DNA of 64,000 nucleotides from assembly GCF_014199215.1 (NCBI RefSeq), contig NZ_JACIJC010000005.1, forward strand, positions 248,001-312,000, written 5' to 3'. The position numbers and the translations under genes were made by a program. This DNA comes from Sphingobium boeckii. Its GTDB lineage: Bacteria > Pseudomonadota > Alphaproteobacteria > Sphingomonadales > Sphingomonadaceae. Below, in pieces: positions 33,383 through 43,800 of this stretch. The first letter of the stretch is position 1; the number at the start of each line of letters is the position of its first letter. The notes under the pieces are model-generated. The model worked only from the letters and a program-made list of their open reading frames with translations. It made no database searches and was not told where the DNA came from.

Positions 33383-35731
33383 ATGACCGGGTCGCCGCTG
33401 ATGCCGCTTGTCGCCGGCCTTGTTATGGCGGCGTGGCTGGGCGGAGCAGCGTGGGCGCTGGTGACGGGGCTCAGGATGCGGCGCGGGGCGCGAATCCTGG
33501 GCACGCAGGCTGAAAAACTCCAGCAATTGCTCGATTCCGCGCCGGCTCTGCCGATGATGGTGCGGCCCGATGGGCGGATCGAAGCGCCCGAGCGGCTGGC
33601 GGACTGGCTGGGGCTGGCGCGGATGCCCAATTTCCTGGCCGATCTCACGGGGGCGGACAAAGGCCTGACGGAGGATGACGCCGCCGGACTGGCGCGCGAT
33701 GTCGCCGTGGCGCAGAAATCGGGCAAGGCCTTCACGCGCGCGGCGCGGGCGCAGGGATCTTCGCGGACGCTGCTGATCCGGGGGGCTGCGGCGACCTCGG
33801 CGCTTTCGGAACCCGGCGGCGTGATCTTGTGGTTTTTCGATGCAACCGAAAGCCAGGCCGAGATCGGCCGGCTGGGCCAGGAAGCGGCGCGGCTCGCGCG
33901 TGCGTTCGATGCCCTGTCCGGCCTGATCGAGGCTTCGCCCTTTCCGATGTGGCATCGCGGCCCCGATCTGCGACTGACGCTGGTCAATTCGGCTTATGTG
34001 AAGGCGGTGGAGGGGCATGACGCGGCAGACGTGATCGCGCGCGGGCTTGAACTGGTGGAGACCAGCGGCGGGCGTTCCCCGCTGGCGCTGGCGGCGTCGG
34101 CGCGTGACGGCAAGGCCGTGGTGACGCGCACCGTACCGGCCACGATATCGGGTGAGCGCCGGATGATGCGCGTGGTGGATGTGCCGCTGGGTGATGCGGG
34201 CGTGGCGGGCTATGCAATCGATATCGAAGAGACCGAGCAGGTCCGCAGCGCGTTCAAGCGGTTCAGCGATGCCCAGCGCGACATGCTCGATCTGCTGTCC
34301 GCCGGCGTGGCGCAATTCGGCCCCGATCGCGCGCTCGCTTTTTCCAATCAGCCGTTCCAGCGCATCTTTGCGATGAAGCCCGAATGGATCGCCGATCGCC
34401 CTGAATTCGATCGCGTGCTCGATCGGATGCGCGAGACCGGTCGCATCCCCGAGAGCCGGGATTTTCCGGGCTGGAAGGCCGAGCGGCGCGAATGGTTCAC
34501 CGTGCCCGAAGGCGTGGCGGAGGAAAGCTGGCTGCTGCCGGGCGGCACGCATCTGCGCGTCGTGGCCCAGCCGCTGCCCGATGGCGGGTTGCTGCTGATC
34601 TTCGAGGATCGCACCGAGGAGGTGCAATTGGCCAGCGCGCGCGATACGCTGCTGCGCGTGCGCACCGCCACGTTCGACAATCTGTTCGAGGCGGTGGGCG
34701 TGTTCGCGGCGGATGGGCGGCTCAATCTGTGGAACACGCGTTTCCGCCAGGTCTGGGATTTCGAGGAGGATTTCCTGGCGACCCATCCGCGCGTCGATGT
34801 GCTGGCGGAGGCAGCGGGCGAGCGGCTCACCAATCCGGCGCGCGCCTCGCTCATCCGCGAACTGGTGCGGATCGCCACGGTGGAGCGGCAGCAGCGCAGC
34901 GGGCGCGTGGCGCTGAAGAATGGCAAGCATTATGAATTCGCCGCGGTGCCGCTGCCCGATGGCAATGCGCTGTTTACGATGCTCGACATTTCCGACAGCC
35001 GCCAGATCGAGCGCGCTTTGCGGGACCGCAACGAGGCGCTGGAACAAGGCGATAAATTGAAGACCGCCTTTGTCGAGAATATGAGCTATGAATTGCGCAC
35101 ACCGCTCACATCGATCGGCGGGTTCGCCGAGATGCTGAAGGAAGGCTATGCCGGGCCGCTGGAGGATCGGGCGGTCGACTATGTGGCTGCGATCCTCGAA
35201 TCGGTGGCGAGATTGGGGCTGCTGATCGATGGCGTGCTCGATCTCACGCAAAGCCAGGCGGGCGTGCTGCCGCTGGAATTGCAGCCGGTGAACCTGATCG
35301 CGATGGCGCAGGAAGCTGCCAAAGGATTTACCGATGCGGCGGCGACGAAATCGATCGACTTCGCGGTGGACCTGGATCCCTCTCTGGGCGGCATCCGGGG
35401 GGATGCCAAGCGTCTGCGCCAGGCGATCGAGCATCTGCTTGAACATGCCATCGCCGGCACGGCGGCGGGCGGGCGCGTGCTGCTGCACGGTAGCGGCGAT
35501 GACCGGATGGCGCGCATCGTCGTCTCCGACAATGGCCGCGGGATGAGTGCGGCCGAACAGGCGCGCGCGTTCGACCGGTTCAACAAGGCGGAATCGGCAC
35601 GCAATGGCGGAGACAGGCTGGGGCTTGCGCTGCCGCTCGCCAAGCAATTCGCCGAGGCGCATGGCGGTTCGGTGACGCTCTATTCAGAGCCGGGCGCAGG
35701 GACTGTGGTCTCCATCGAACTGCCACGCTGA
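33383..35731 (+). CDS. divL: DivL-like PAS kinase with Tyr in place of the H-box His
   Basis: 782 aa, close to the 769 of Caulobacter DivL. An N-terminal TM helix is followed by several PAS-like regions (about 50-520). The dimerisation segment reads F-V-E-N-M-S-Y-E-L-R-T-P-L-T-S-I, with Tyr569 exactly where histidine kinases have the phosphorylated His. The C-terminal ATPase domain has D-N-G-R-G-M and a G-x-G-like L-G-L-A-L-P. In Caulobacter, DivL uses this Tyr form to regulate CckA and hence CtrA. The tyrosine and the gene neighbourhood support orthology. The name remains an inference. Confidence 0.82.
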   Translation: MTGSPLMPLVAGLVMAAWLGGAAWALVTGLRMRRGARILGTQAEKLQQLLDSAPALPMMVRPDGRIEAPERLADWLGLARMPNFLADLTGADKGLTEDDAAGLARDVAVAQKSGKAFTRAARAQGSSRTLLIRGAAATSALSEPGGVILWFFDATESQAEIGRLGQEAARLARAFDALSGLIEASPFPMWHRGPDLRLTLVNSAYVKAVEGHDAADVIARGLELVETSGGRSPLALAASARDGKAVVTRTVPATISGERRMMRVVDVPLGDAGVAGYAIDIEETEQVRSAFKRFSDAQRDMLDLLSAGVAQFGPDRALAFSNQPFQRIFAMKPEWIADRPEFDRVLDRMRETGRIPESRDFPGWKAERREWFTVPEGVAEESWLLPGGTHLRVVAQPLPDGGLLLIFEDRTEEVQLASARDTLLRVRTATFDNLFEAVGVFAADGRLNLWNTRFRQVWDFEEDFLATHPRVDVLAEAAGERLTNPARASLIRELVRIATVERQQRSGRVALKNGKHYEFAAVPLPDGNALFTMLDISDSRQIERALRDRNEALEQGDKLKTAFVENMSYELRTPLTSIGGFAEMLKEGYAGPLEDRAVDYVAAILESVARLGLLIDGVLDLTQSQAGVLPLELQPVNLIAMAQEAAKGFTDAAATKSIDFAVDLDPSLGGIRGDAKRLRQAIEHLLEHAIAGTAAGGRVLLHGSGDDRMARIVVSDNGRGMSAAEQARAFDRFNKAESARNGGDRLGLALPLAKQFAEAHGGSVTLYSEPGAGTVVSIELPR

Positions 35732-36174
35732 TGCGGCTGGCCGATGAAGCGGCGACTCTGGCGCTGGGTGTGCGGATCGCGGCGGTGGTCCGGCCGGGCG
35801 ATGTGATCGCCCTGTTCGGCGATCTGGGGGCGGGCAAGACCACGCTCTCACGCGGACTGCTCTCAGCCCTCGGGCTTGAAGGCGAGGCACCCAGCCCGAC
35901 CTTCGCGATCGTGCAGCCTTATGTCCCGCCCGAAACGCGCATCCCCGTGGCGCATATCGATCTGTACCGGCTCGACGATGCGGCGGAGGCCGAAGAGCTG
36001 GGGCTGGACGATCTGCTGGAGGATCATGTGCTGCTGATCGAATGGCCCGAGCGACTGGGTGATGCGCTCTGGCCCGACGCCCTGCGGCTCACCCTTATCC
36101 GCACCGATGACGGCGCGCGCTGCTTGACAGCCGCGGTGCCGAAGGCATGGGAAGACCGATGGCCGCTGACATGA
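35731..36174 (+). CDS. tsaE: tRNA t6A biosynthesis ATPase TsaE
   Basis: 147 aa. Walker A G-D-L-G-A-G-K-T-T, S-P-T-F-A-I-V, H-I-D-L-Y-R-L, and I-E-W-P-E-R are the family motifs. TsaE powers the TsaBCDE cycle that adds threonylcarbamoyl to A37 of ANN-decoding tRNAs, the substrate later modified by MtaB. The ATG shares its A with the divL stop (TGATG). Confidence 0.96.
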   Translation: MRLADEAATLALGVRIAAVVRPGDVIALFGDLGAGKTTLSRGLLSALGLEGEAPSPTFAIVQPYVPPETRIPVAHIDLYRLDDAAEAEELGLDDLLEDHVLLIEWPERLGDALWPDALRLTLIRTDDGARCLTAAVPKAWEDRWPLT

Positions 36175-37151
36175 TTCCCCCGCCCGCCGCTCCCGCTTTC
36201 CTGGCCGCTCATGGCTGGGAGGGTGCAGAGATCCTTCCTCTGGCCGGCGATGCTTCGTTCCGCCGCTATTTCCGAGCGATCGCGCCCGGTCGTCAGGCGG
36301 TGTTGATGGATGCGCCGCCGCCGCATGAGGATCCGACCCCCTTTATCGCAATCGCGGAGCATCTGACGCGGATCGGCTTTGCAGCACCCGCCATTCTGGC
36401 GAGCGATCTGGATGCCGGGCTCGTGCTGCTCGAGGATTTCGGTGACGCGCGGATGCGCGAAGTGGTGGATGCCGCGCCCGAGAGCGAGGAGCGGATCTAT
36501 CGCGATGCGGTCAGCCTGATCGCGCGTCTCGCCGGACACGAACCCGCGGACGTGCCGCCTTATGATCGCGAGCAATATCTGCGCGAGGCCAATCTGCTGA
36601 CGGAATGGTATTGCCCCGCGGTGGGCATCGAACCCGATCAGGCGGCTTATGCTGCGGCATGGGACGCGGCCTTGGCCCCGCTTTATGGCACGGACGCGCG
36701 CAGCGTGACGGTGCTGCGCGATTATCATGCCGAAAACATCATGCTGATCGAAGGGCGTGAGGGCGTGGACGGTCTCGGTCTGCTCGACTTTCAGGACGCG
36801 CTGGCAGGGCATCCGGCCTATGATCTCGTCTCATTGCTGCAGGATGCGCGGCGTGACGTGCCGCCCGCTCTCGAAACGCGGATGCTGGCGCATTACAAGG
36901 CCGAAGCCGCGCCCGATGCCGGCTTCGAGACAGCATATGCGTTGCTCGGCGCGCAGCGCAACGCCAAGATCGTGGGCATTTTCATGCGGCTGTGCAAGCG
37001 CGACGGCAAGGCGCGCTATCTGTCGTTCCTGCCGCGCGTGTGGGGCTATCTGGAGCGCGATCTGGCGCATCCGGCGCTGGCACCGGTCAAGTCCTGGTTC
37101 GACGCGCATATCCCGGCAGACAAGCGCGCCGCGGCATGGGCCGATCTGTGA
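36159..37151 (+). CDS. amgK: AmgK, N-acetylmuramate/N-acetylglucosamine kinase
   Basis: 330 aa from the ATG at 36159; ATGs at 36147 and 36171 (overlapping the tsaE stop) are alternatives. Phosphotransferase-fold motifs: P-L-A-G-D-A-S-F-R-R-Y-F near the start, V-L-L-E-D-F-G-D, the catalytic L-R-D-Y-H-A-E-N, and L-L-D-F-Q-D-A. The H-A-E-N and D-F-Q-D segments are the APH catalytic and metal sites. AmgK phosphorylates MurNAc at C1, feeding MurU, in a recycling route that bypasses MurA and lowers fosfomycin sensitivity. Confidence 0.9.
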   Translation: MAADMIPPPAAPAFLAAHGWEGAEILPLAGDASFRRYFRAIAPGRQAVLMDAPPPHEDPTPFIAIAEHLTRIGFAAPAILASDLDAGLVLLEDFGDARMREVVDAAPESEERIYRDAVSLIARLAGHEPADVPPYDREQYLREANLLTEWYCPAVGIEPDQAAYAAAWDAALAPLYGTDARSVTVLRDYHAENIMLIEGREGVDGLGLLDFQDALAGHPAYDLVSLLQDARRDVPPALETRMLAHYKAEAAPDAGFETAYALLGAQRNAKIVGIFMRLCKRDGKARYLSFLPRVWGYLERDLAHPALAPVKSWFDAHIPADKRAAAWADL

Positions 37152-37912
37152 CGCCGGCGAAGAAAACACTCGCGATCCGGCCCGATCCGGGCGGGCTGAA
37201 ACTGCGCACTGCGATGGTGATGGCCGCTGGTCTGGGCAAAAGGATGCGACCGCTGACCGCCACGCGGCCCAAGCCGCTGGTGGAATTGAACGGCAAGGCG
37301 CTGCTGGATCATGCGCTCGATCGGCTGCGCTCGGCGGGCATCACCCGCGCGGTGGTCAACGTCCATTATCTGGCGGATTCGCTCGAAGCCCATCTGAAAA
37401 GCCGGGCGGGCGATCTGGAGATCGTGATATCCGATGAACGCGCGGAATTGATGGAGACCGGCGGCGGGCTGGTGAAGGCGCTGCCGCTGATCCCGGATGA
37501 CCCGTTCCTGTGCGTCAATAGCGATAATCTGTGGGTCGATGGGCCGATCGACGCGATCCGCCTGCTCTCCGCCCGCTGGGATCCCGATACGATGGACGCG
37601 CTGCTGCTGGTGGTGCCGCTGGCGCGCGCAAATTGCCACGGCGGGCAGGGCGATTTCAACATGGATCCGCAGGGGCGGATCACCGGACGGCGCGTGCGCG
37701 GCAAGGTGGCGCCCTTTGTCTACACCGGTATCCAGATCGTCTCGCACCGGTTGCTGCGTGATGCGCCGGAAGGTCCGTTTTCGACCATGTTGTTCTGGGA
37801 ACGCGCGATCGCCGAGGGCAGGCTCTATGGCCTTGTCCATCAGGGATTGTGGTTCGACGTGGGAACGCCCGTGGCGATCAAGAAAACCGAGGCGATGCTC
37901 GCTTATGGATGA
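37148..37912 (+). CDS. murU: MurU, N-acetylmuramate-1-phosphate uridylyltransferase
   Basis: 254 aa from a GTG at 37148 overlapping the amgK stop. The nucleotidyltransferase signature M-A-A-G-L-G-K-R-M-R-P-L-T is followed by R-P-K-P-L-V-E-L. It makes UDP-MurNAc from the AmgK product. Tight amgK-murU coupling is the standard arrangement. Confidence 0.94.
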   Translation: MTPAKKTLAIRPDPGGLKLRTAMVMAAGLGKRMRPLTATRPKPLVELNGKALLDHALDRLRSAGITRAVVNVHYLADSLEAHLKSRAGDLEIVISDERAELMETGGGLVKALPLIPDDPFLCVNSDNLWVDGPIDAIRLLSARWDPDTMDALLLVVPLARANCHGGQGDFNMDPQGRITGRRVRGKVAPFVYTGIQIVSHRLLRDAPEGPFSTMLFWERAIAEGRLYGLVHQGLWFDVGTPVAIKKTEAMLAYG

Positions 37913-40880
37913 GCGGAACCAGCCGCGCGTCTACACCATCCCGCATCATCGCGCCTTTGCCGATGCGCTGGCCGAAGGTCTGCTGAAAAGCCACGGTGCC
38001 GATCCGCTGGGGCTGGCGCGGGGCATCATTCTCGTTCCCAACAACCGCGCGGCGCGGGCGATCACCGATGCGTTCGTGCGCCGCGCCGAAGGTGGGCTGC
38101 TGCTGCCCCGGCTGATCCCGATTGGCGATCCCGAATTGGACGAGCGGCTGGGCAGTGCGCTCGATCCGATCGGGGCGGGGGATATGATTCCGCCCGCGGT
38201 GGAGCCGATGCGGCGGCGGATGATGCTCGCCCGGCTGGTGCAGCAGGAGCGCCAGCGGGCGGGGGAGCCGGTGGATGCTGCCGAGGCGATCCGCCTCGCG
38301 ACCGAATTGGCGCGGACGCTCGATCAACTGCTGATCGAGGGCGTCGATCCGAAACGCCTGCACGCGATCGAGGTGGAAAGCGAGCTTTCCGCGCATTGGC
38401 AGAAATCTTTGGCGTTGCTGTCGATCATTCTCGATCGCTGGCCGGAAGAACTCAAGCGCATCGGGCGGATCGACATGGCGGACCGCCGCAATCGCCTGCT
38501 CGACAAGGTGGCGGCGCGCTGGAAAGAAGCGCCGCCGCCGGGCTTCGTGATCGCTGCGGGGATAGACAGCACGGCACCGGCCGTTGCGGGGGTGTTGCGC
38601 ACCGTTGCGCGTATGGCGGGCGGCTCGGTGGTGTTTTCCGGACTGAGCCTGAGCGACGAGATGGCGGAAGAGGAATGGATTGCGCTCGGTCCGTTCCAGC
38701 CCGATCCCCTGACCGGCTTTCGCAAGCGATCCGTCGAAACGCACCCGCAATTTCATCTGAAACTGTTGCTCGACCGGATGGATGTTGCGCGCGGTGAAGT
38801 GGCGCTGTGGCGCTGGGGCGGCGGGCATGATGCGCGCGCGGTGCGCAGCAAGGCGATCGCCAACGCGCTGACGCCTGCCGAATTTACCGACAAATGGGGC
38901 GATCCCGAAACGGAGCGCAAGCTGAGCGGGATCCGGGCGCTCGAAGTCGCCACGCCGGCCGAAGAAGCGCAGGCGATCGCGATCGCATTGCGCGAGGCTC
39001 TGGAGACACCCGAGCGAACGGCGGCGCTGGTCACGCCCGATCGCGCGCTGGCGACACGGGTTTCGGCGCATCTGCAACGCTGGGGAATCGTCGCGGATGA
39101 TTCCGCAGGTCGCCCGCTGTCCACCAGACCCGAAGGCGCGCTGCTGCTGGCGCTGGCCGAAGCGGTGGCCGAGGATTTCGCACCCGTGGCTCTGCTGGCG
39201 CTGCTCAAGCATCCGCTGGTGAAAAGCGGTGAGGGGCGGCTGGACTGGCTGGAGAAGGCGCGCTGGCTCGATCTGGCGTTGCGTGGACCCAGGCCGCCCG
39301 CTGGGCTGGCCGGCGTTACTGCCTATTTGGCGGGCGGCAATGATCGAGAGCGCTATGCGCGCGACAAGGCGGCCAAGGGCTGGCCCGATATGGCGACATT
39401 GCTTGAACCACTGGAAAATGCGTTCCGCCATGCCTCCAGCCTGTCGGCGTGCCTGGCGGCGCTGCGCGATGCGGCGACGACGCTGGCGGGCGATGCGATC
39501 TGGAGCGGAATTGCCGGGCGCGCGGCGGCGGAGCTTTTGTCCGACGTGGAGGCGCACGCCCCCGATGGCCCCGCGGGTGTGCGGATCGACAGCATCGCGC
39601 CGCTGCTGCGCCGCTTGATGGATGAGATCGCGGTGCGTCCGCCGCAGGGCGGGCATCCGCGCATCTCGATCTGGGGTCTGATCGAGGCGCGGCTGCAGCA
39701 GCCCGATCTGATGATCGTGGCAGGGCTGAACGAGGGCGTCTGGCCCGCTCTGCCCAGCCCGGACCCGTGGCTGGCACCGCGCGTGCGCAGCGAATTGGGA
39801 TTGGCCAGCCTCGAACGGCGGATCGGGCTGTCCGCTCATGATCTGGCGGGGGCATTGGGCGCGCCGCAGGTGGTCGCGACGCGCGCGCGGCGCGATGCGG
39901 CCTCGCCCGCGATCGCCTCGCGCTTCTGGCTCCGCATGGAGGCCATGGCGGGCGGGCTGACGCCGGTGGAAGCACTGGGCTCGCTGGCGCTCGAGATCGA
40001 CAAGCCGCCGGATTTCGCGCCGGAGAAACAACCAGCGCCGACGCCGCCAACCCTTGATCGTCCCAAGCACCTGAGCGTGACGCAGGTCGATCGGCTCAAG
40101 GCCGACCCTTATGCCTTTTACGCGCAGAAAATGCTTTCCCTGCGGTCTCTCGACGCGATCGACGCCGATCCGAGCGCCGCATGGCGCGGCACGGCGGTGC
40201 ATGACATTCTGGATCACTGGGCGAAGGATGGCTGGAAGCGCGATGCCCTGATCCCGCTCGCGGAGAGCTTCTTTACAAGGCCCGAGGTGCATCCGCTGCT
40301 CCGCGCCTTGTGGCAGCCGCGCGTGATGGAGGCGCTGGCCTGGATCGACGCGCAGATCGCCGAGGGACGGATCGAGGGGCGCGAACCCCTGTGCGCCGAG
40401 GAAAAGGGAAAGGTGACGCTCGGCGGCGTGGAATTGAGCGGCACCGTAGACCGGATCGACCGGCTGCCCAACGGCAGACTCGCGATCGTCGATTACAAGA
40501 CCGGCAAGCCACCGTCCGATATCGCGGTGGCCGAAGGCTTTGCGATGCAGCTCGGCCTGCTGGGCGTGATCGCCGAAAAGAGCGATTTCGCGGGCTTGAA
40601 CGGCGTGGCGGGTGCGTTCGAATATTGGTCTTTGGCAAAGGCGGGCGGACAATTCGGCAGTCGCCGGTCGCCGGTCGATCCCGATGGCAAGCGCGGCAAG
40701 ATCGTGACGGACGATTTTACCACGCGCGCGGCCGCGAACTTCCTCGATGCCGCAGGGCGCTGGCTGACGGGGAGCGAACCCTTCACTGCGAAGCTCCATC
40801 CCGAACATGCGCCTTATGGCGATTATGACCAGTTGATGCGGCTCGACGAATGGTATGGCCGGGAGAAGAGCGCGTCATGA
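37905..40880 (+). CDS. addB: Double-strand break repair protein AddB
   Basis: 991 aa from the ATG at 37905, overlapping the murU stop by 8 nt. The N-terminal half resembles an inactive UvrD-type helicase (V-P-N-N-R-A-A-R-A). The C-terminal nuclease has G-T-V-D-R-I-D-R and V-D-Y-K-T-G, the PD-(D/E)XK active site. With AddA it resects broken DNA ends to Chi-like sites and loads RecA. Confidence 0.94.
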   Translation: MDERNQPRVYTIPHHRAFADALAEGLLKSHGADPLGLARGIILVPNNRAARAITDAFVRRAEGGLLLPRLIPIGDPELDERLGSALDPIGAGDMIPPAVEPMRRRMMLARLVQQERQRAGEPVDAAEAIRLATELARTLDQLLIEGVDPKRLHAIEVESELSAHWQKSLALLSIILDRWPEELKRIGRIDMADRRNRLLDKVAARWKEAPPPGFVIAAGIDSTAPAVAGVLRTVARMAGGSVVFSGLSLSDEMAEEEWIALGPFQPDPLTGFRKRSVETHPQFHLKLLLDRMDVARGEVALWRWGGGHDARAVRSKAIANALTPAEFTDKWGDPETERKLSGIRALEVATPAEEAQAIAIALREALETPERTAALVTPDRALATRVSAHLQRWGIVADDSAGRPLSTRPEGALLLALAEAVAEDFAPVALLALLKHPLVKSGEGRLDWLEKARWLDLALRGPRPPAGLAGVTAYLAGGNDRERYARDKAAKGWPDMATLLEPLENAFRHASSLSACLAALRDAATTLAGDAIWSGIAGRAAAELLSDVEAHAPDGPAGVRIDSIAPLLRRLMDEIAVRPPQGGHPRISIWGLIEARLQQPDLMIVAGLNEGVWPALPSPDPWLAPRVRSELGLASLERRIGLSAHDLAGALGAPQVVATRARRDAASPAIASRFWLRMEAMAGGLTPVEALGSLALEIDKPPDFAPEKQPAPTPPTLDRPKHLSVTQVDRLKADPYAFYAQKMLSLRSLDAIDADPSAAWRGTAVHDILDHWAKDGWKRDALIPLAESFFTRPEVHPLLRALWQPRVMEALAWIDAQIAEGRIEGREPLCAEEKGKVTLGGVELSGTVDRIDRLPNGRLAIVDYKTGKPPSDIAVAEGFAMQLGLLGVIAEKSDFAGLNGVAGAFEYWSLAKAGGQFGSRRSPVDPDGKRGKIVTDDFTTRAAANFLDAAGRWLTGSEPFTAKLHPEHAPYGDYDQLMRLDEWYGREKSAS

Positions 40881-43800
40881 ACCCGCCCATCACCCTGAAG
40901 GGCAATCAGAAGCGCGCTTCCGAACCGCGCGAGAATGTGTGGCTCTCCGCCTCGGCGGGCACGGGCAAGACGCAGGTCTTGACCGCGCGGGTGATGCGGC
41001 TGCTTTTGAGCGGGGCCGATCCGTCTGGCATATTGTGCCTCACCTTTACCAAGGCGGGCGCGACCGAAATGGCGGACCGCATTCATAGCAAGCTGGCCTC
41101 TTGGGTGCGGATGAAGGATGCCGATCTGGCGCAGGAACTGATGGCGCTGGGCGAACCGCATGATCCTGCCATGCGCCAGGCCGCGCGCAAGCTGTTCGCC
41201 AAGGTGCTGGACGCCAGTGGTGCGGGGCTGCGCATTCAGACGATCCACAGTTTCTGCCAGACCTTGCTTGCGGGCTTCCCCGTCGAGGCCGGGCTGATCC
41301 CCGGTTTCCGGCCGCTGGAGGCGCGCGAGGAGACCGCGCTGCAGCGGCAGACGATGGCGGATATGCTGGTGGCCGCGGAAGCGGGGGGCGATGATGCGCT
41401 GATCCCCGCGTTGCAGGCCTTGAGCTTGCGACTGGGCGAGGGCGGTGCGGAGAGCTTTCTCGCCAATTGCGCGCGCGCGCCCGATGCGATGGAGGCGCTG
41501 GGTGAGGATATCGGCGCGGCGGTGCGTGGTGCACTCGACGTTCCCGAGGGCGATGTGGAAGCCGCGATCGCGGCGGCGTGCGACGATGATCTGTTCGACA
41601 TCGACGCCCTATGCTTCATCGAAGGCGCGAATGCGGCCTGGGCGACCAAGGGCGGGCAGGGGCGCTCGGCGGTCATTCGCCAATGGCTGGAATCCGCACC
41701 CGCAGACCGCGCGGCCAAGCTCGACGAACTCCATCTGGTCTGGGCCAAGGCCGATGGTGATCCGCGATCGTGCAAATCGGGGCAGGCGCCGCAAGTTGAG
41801 GGCTATCCCGACGCGTGCGAAGGGCTGTTCGAAGCGGTGTCCGCATTGCTCGGCCTGCGCGCGCGCGCCGGGCTGGCGGCGTTGCTGACGCAGGGGCTGG
41901 GCGCGGGGCGGACCTATGCGCGCGCCTATGCGGAGGCCAAGCGCCAGGCCGCGGTGGTCGATTTCGACGATCTGATCCGCAAGACCGTGTCGTTGCTCGG
42001 CCAGTCGCGCATGGCCGAATGGATCCGCTTCAAGCTGGATCAGGGGATCGATCATATCCTGGTCGATGAGGCGCAAGACACCAATGCGCGGCAATGGGCG
42101 ATCATCCGGGCGCTGGCGGAGGAGTTTTTCACCGAGGAATTGCCGGATGACGGCCCCGCGCGGGTGCGAACGCTATTTTCCGTGGGCGATTTCAAACAGG
42201 CGATCTTCGGCTTTCAGGGCACGGATCCCATCAACTTCAGCGCGATGCAGCGCTATTTCACGGCGCGGGCGGAAGAAGCCGGACGCGAAGTGCACGGACT
42301 TTCGCTTGTGGAATCCTATCGCTCCACCGCGCCCGTTCTCGAACTGGTCGATGCCGTACTGGACGGGCTGGGCGAGGGCGCATTGAGCGCGATGATCGAT
42401 CTGGAGGCGCACAGAAGCGGTGTGGAGGGGCCGGGGCGCGTGACGCTGTGGCCGCCGGTCTCGCCCGAGGCCGCGGATGGGGAGGAGATAGAGGGCGAGG
42501 AAAGCTGGGTCTCGGATTCCACGCGGCGGTTTGCAACGCAACTCGCGCGGCAGATCAAGGCCTGGCTCGAGGATGAGATCTGGATCAACAATCGCGGCAA
42601 GCCCAAGAAACTCGAGCCGCAGGATATCCTCATCCTCGTGCGTCGGCGGAGTGAACTCGCCGCTTTGATCGTCGCGCGGCTCCATGCCGAAGGTGTGCCG
42701 GTGGCGGGGGTGGATCGGTTGCGGCTGAATGCGCCGCTCGCGGTGCGCGATCTGTTGGCGGCGGTGCGCTTCGTGCTGCAGCCCGAGGACGATCTCAATC
42801 TGGCGGCCTTGCTCGTGTCACCGCTGATCGGCTGGTCGCAGGACGATCTGTATCAGGCGGCGCATGGCGAGCGCGGGGCGCTGTGGCGGCATCTGGGTGC
42901 GCGCCAGCCCGAGGCTTTGCGCGACATGCTGGCGCGCGCGGATTTTTCCACGCCCTACCGGTTTCTGGAGGAAATCTTGTCCGGCACGCTCGACGGGCGC
43001 CGCAAGCTCCTCCGGCGGCTGGGCCATGAAGCGCGCGATCCGATCGAGGAATTGCTGAACGCCGCGCTGCAATTCGAAAATGATGCCACGCCTACGCTGC
43101 AGGCGTTTCTCGATCGCTTCGAGCGTGAGACCGAGGATATCAAGCGCGATCCTTCCAAGCCGCTCGATGCCGTGCGAGTGATGACCGCGCATGGCGCCAA
43201 GGGGCTACAGGCACCGATGGTGATATTGGCGGATGCCACGGTCGATCCCGGCAGCAGCCCGCAGCGCAAGCTCGATTGGCCGATGGTGGAGGGCGCGGAG
43301 GATGTGCCGATCTTCCGCCCGCGCAAGGCCGAATTGACCGGATCGCTCCAGACTGCGGCGGACCAGGCCGATGCCAAGGACATGGAGGAGCATTGGCGGC
43401 TGCTCTATGTCGCGCTCACCCGCGCGGAGGAATGGCTGGTGATCGGCGGCGCGCTGGGGCCGAAAGCCAAGGGGGTTGCGCCCGAGAAAAGCTGGCACGC
43501 GGCGGTGGAGCGCGCGATGACGGCGCTTGCGGTGACGGCCGAGGACGATGGCGCGCGGCATTGGCTGGGGCAGTTGCCGGCACCCGCCATAGTCCCGCAG
43601 CCCCGCGCGCAGACCGCGCTCCCGCCGCGCGCAGCCTTGCCGGCCTGGCTGACCGCGCCCGCGCCGCGCGAGGCCCGGCCGCCACGGCCGCTCGCGCCTT
43701 CGTCCCTGGGTGACGATACCGAATCCGATCCGCCGCCCGGCCCGGCCATGCGCCGCGCAGCCGAGCAGGGCCGGTGGCTCCATGCACTGTTCGAGCGTCT

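Noticed and set aside
33290-35662. 790-codon minus-strand frame opposite the DivL-like gene
   Set aside because: It is the reverse frame of a GC-rich gene with clear PAS and kinase motifs; the minus-strand product has no recognisable domain and is His/Arg-rich as shadows usually are.
37878-40808. 976-codon minus-strand frame opposite addB
   Set aside because: Its length comes from codon bias in addB. It lacks any motif and has the Arg/Gln/His-rich composition of an antisense frame.
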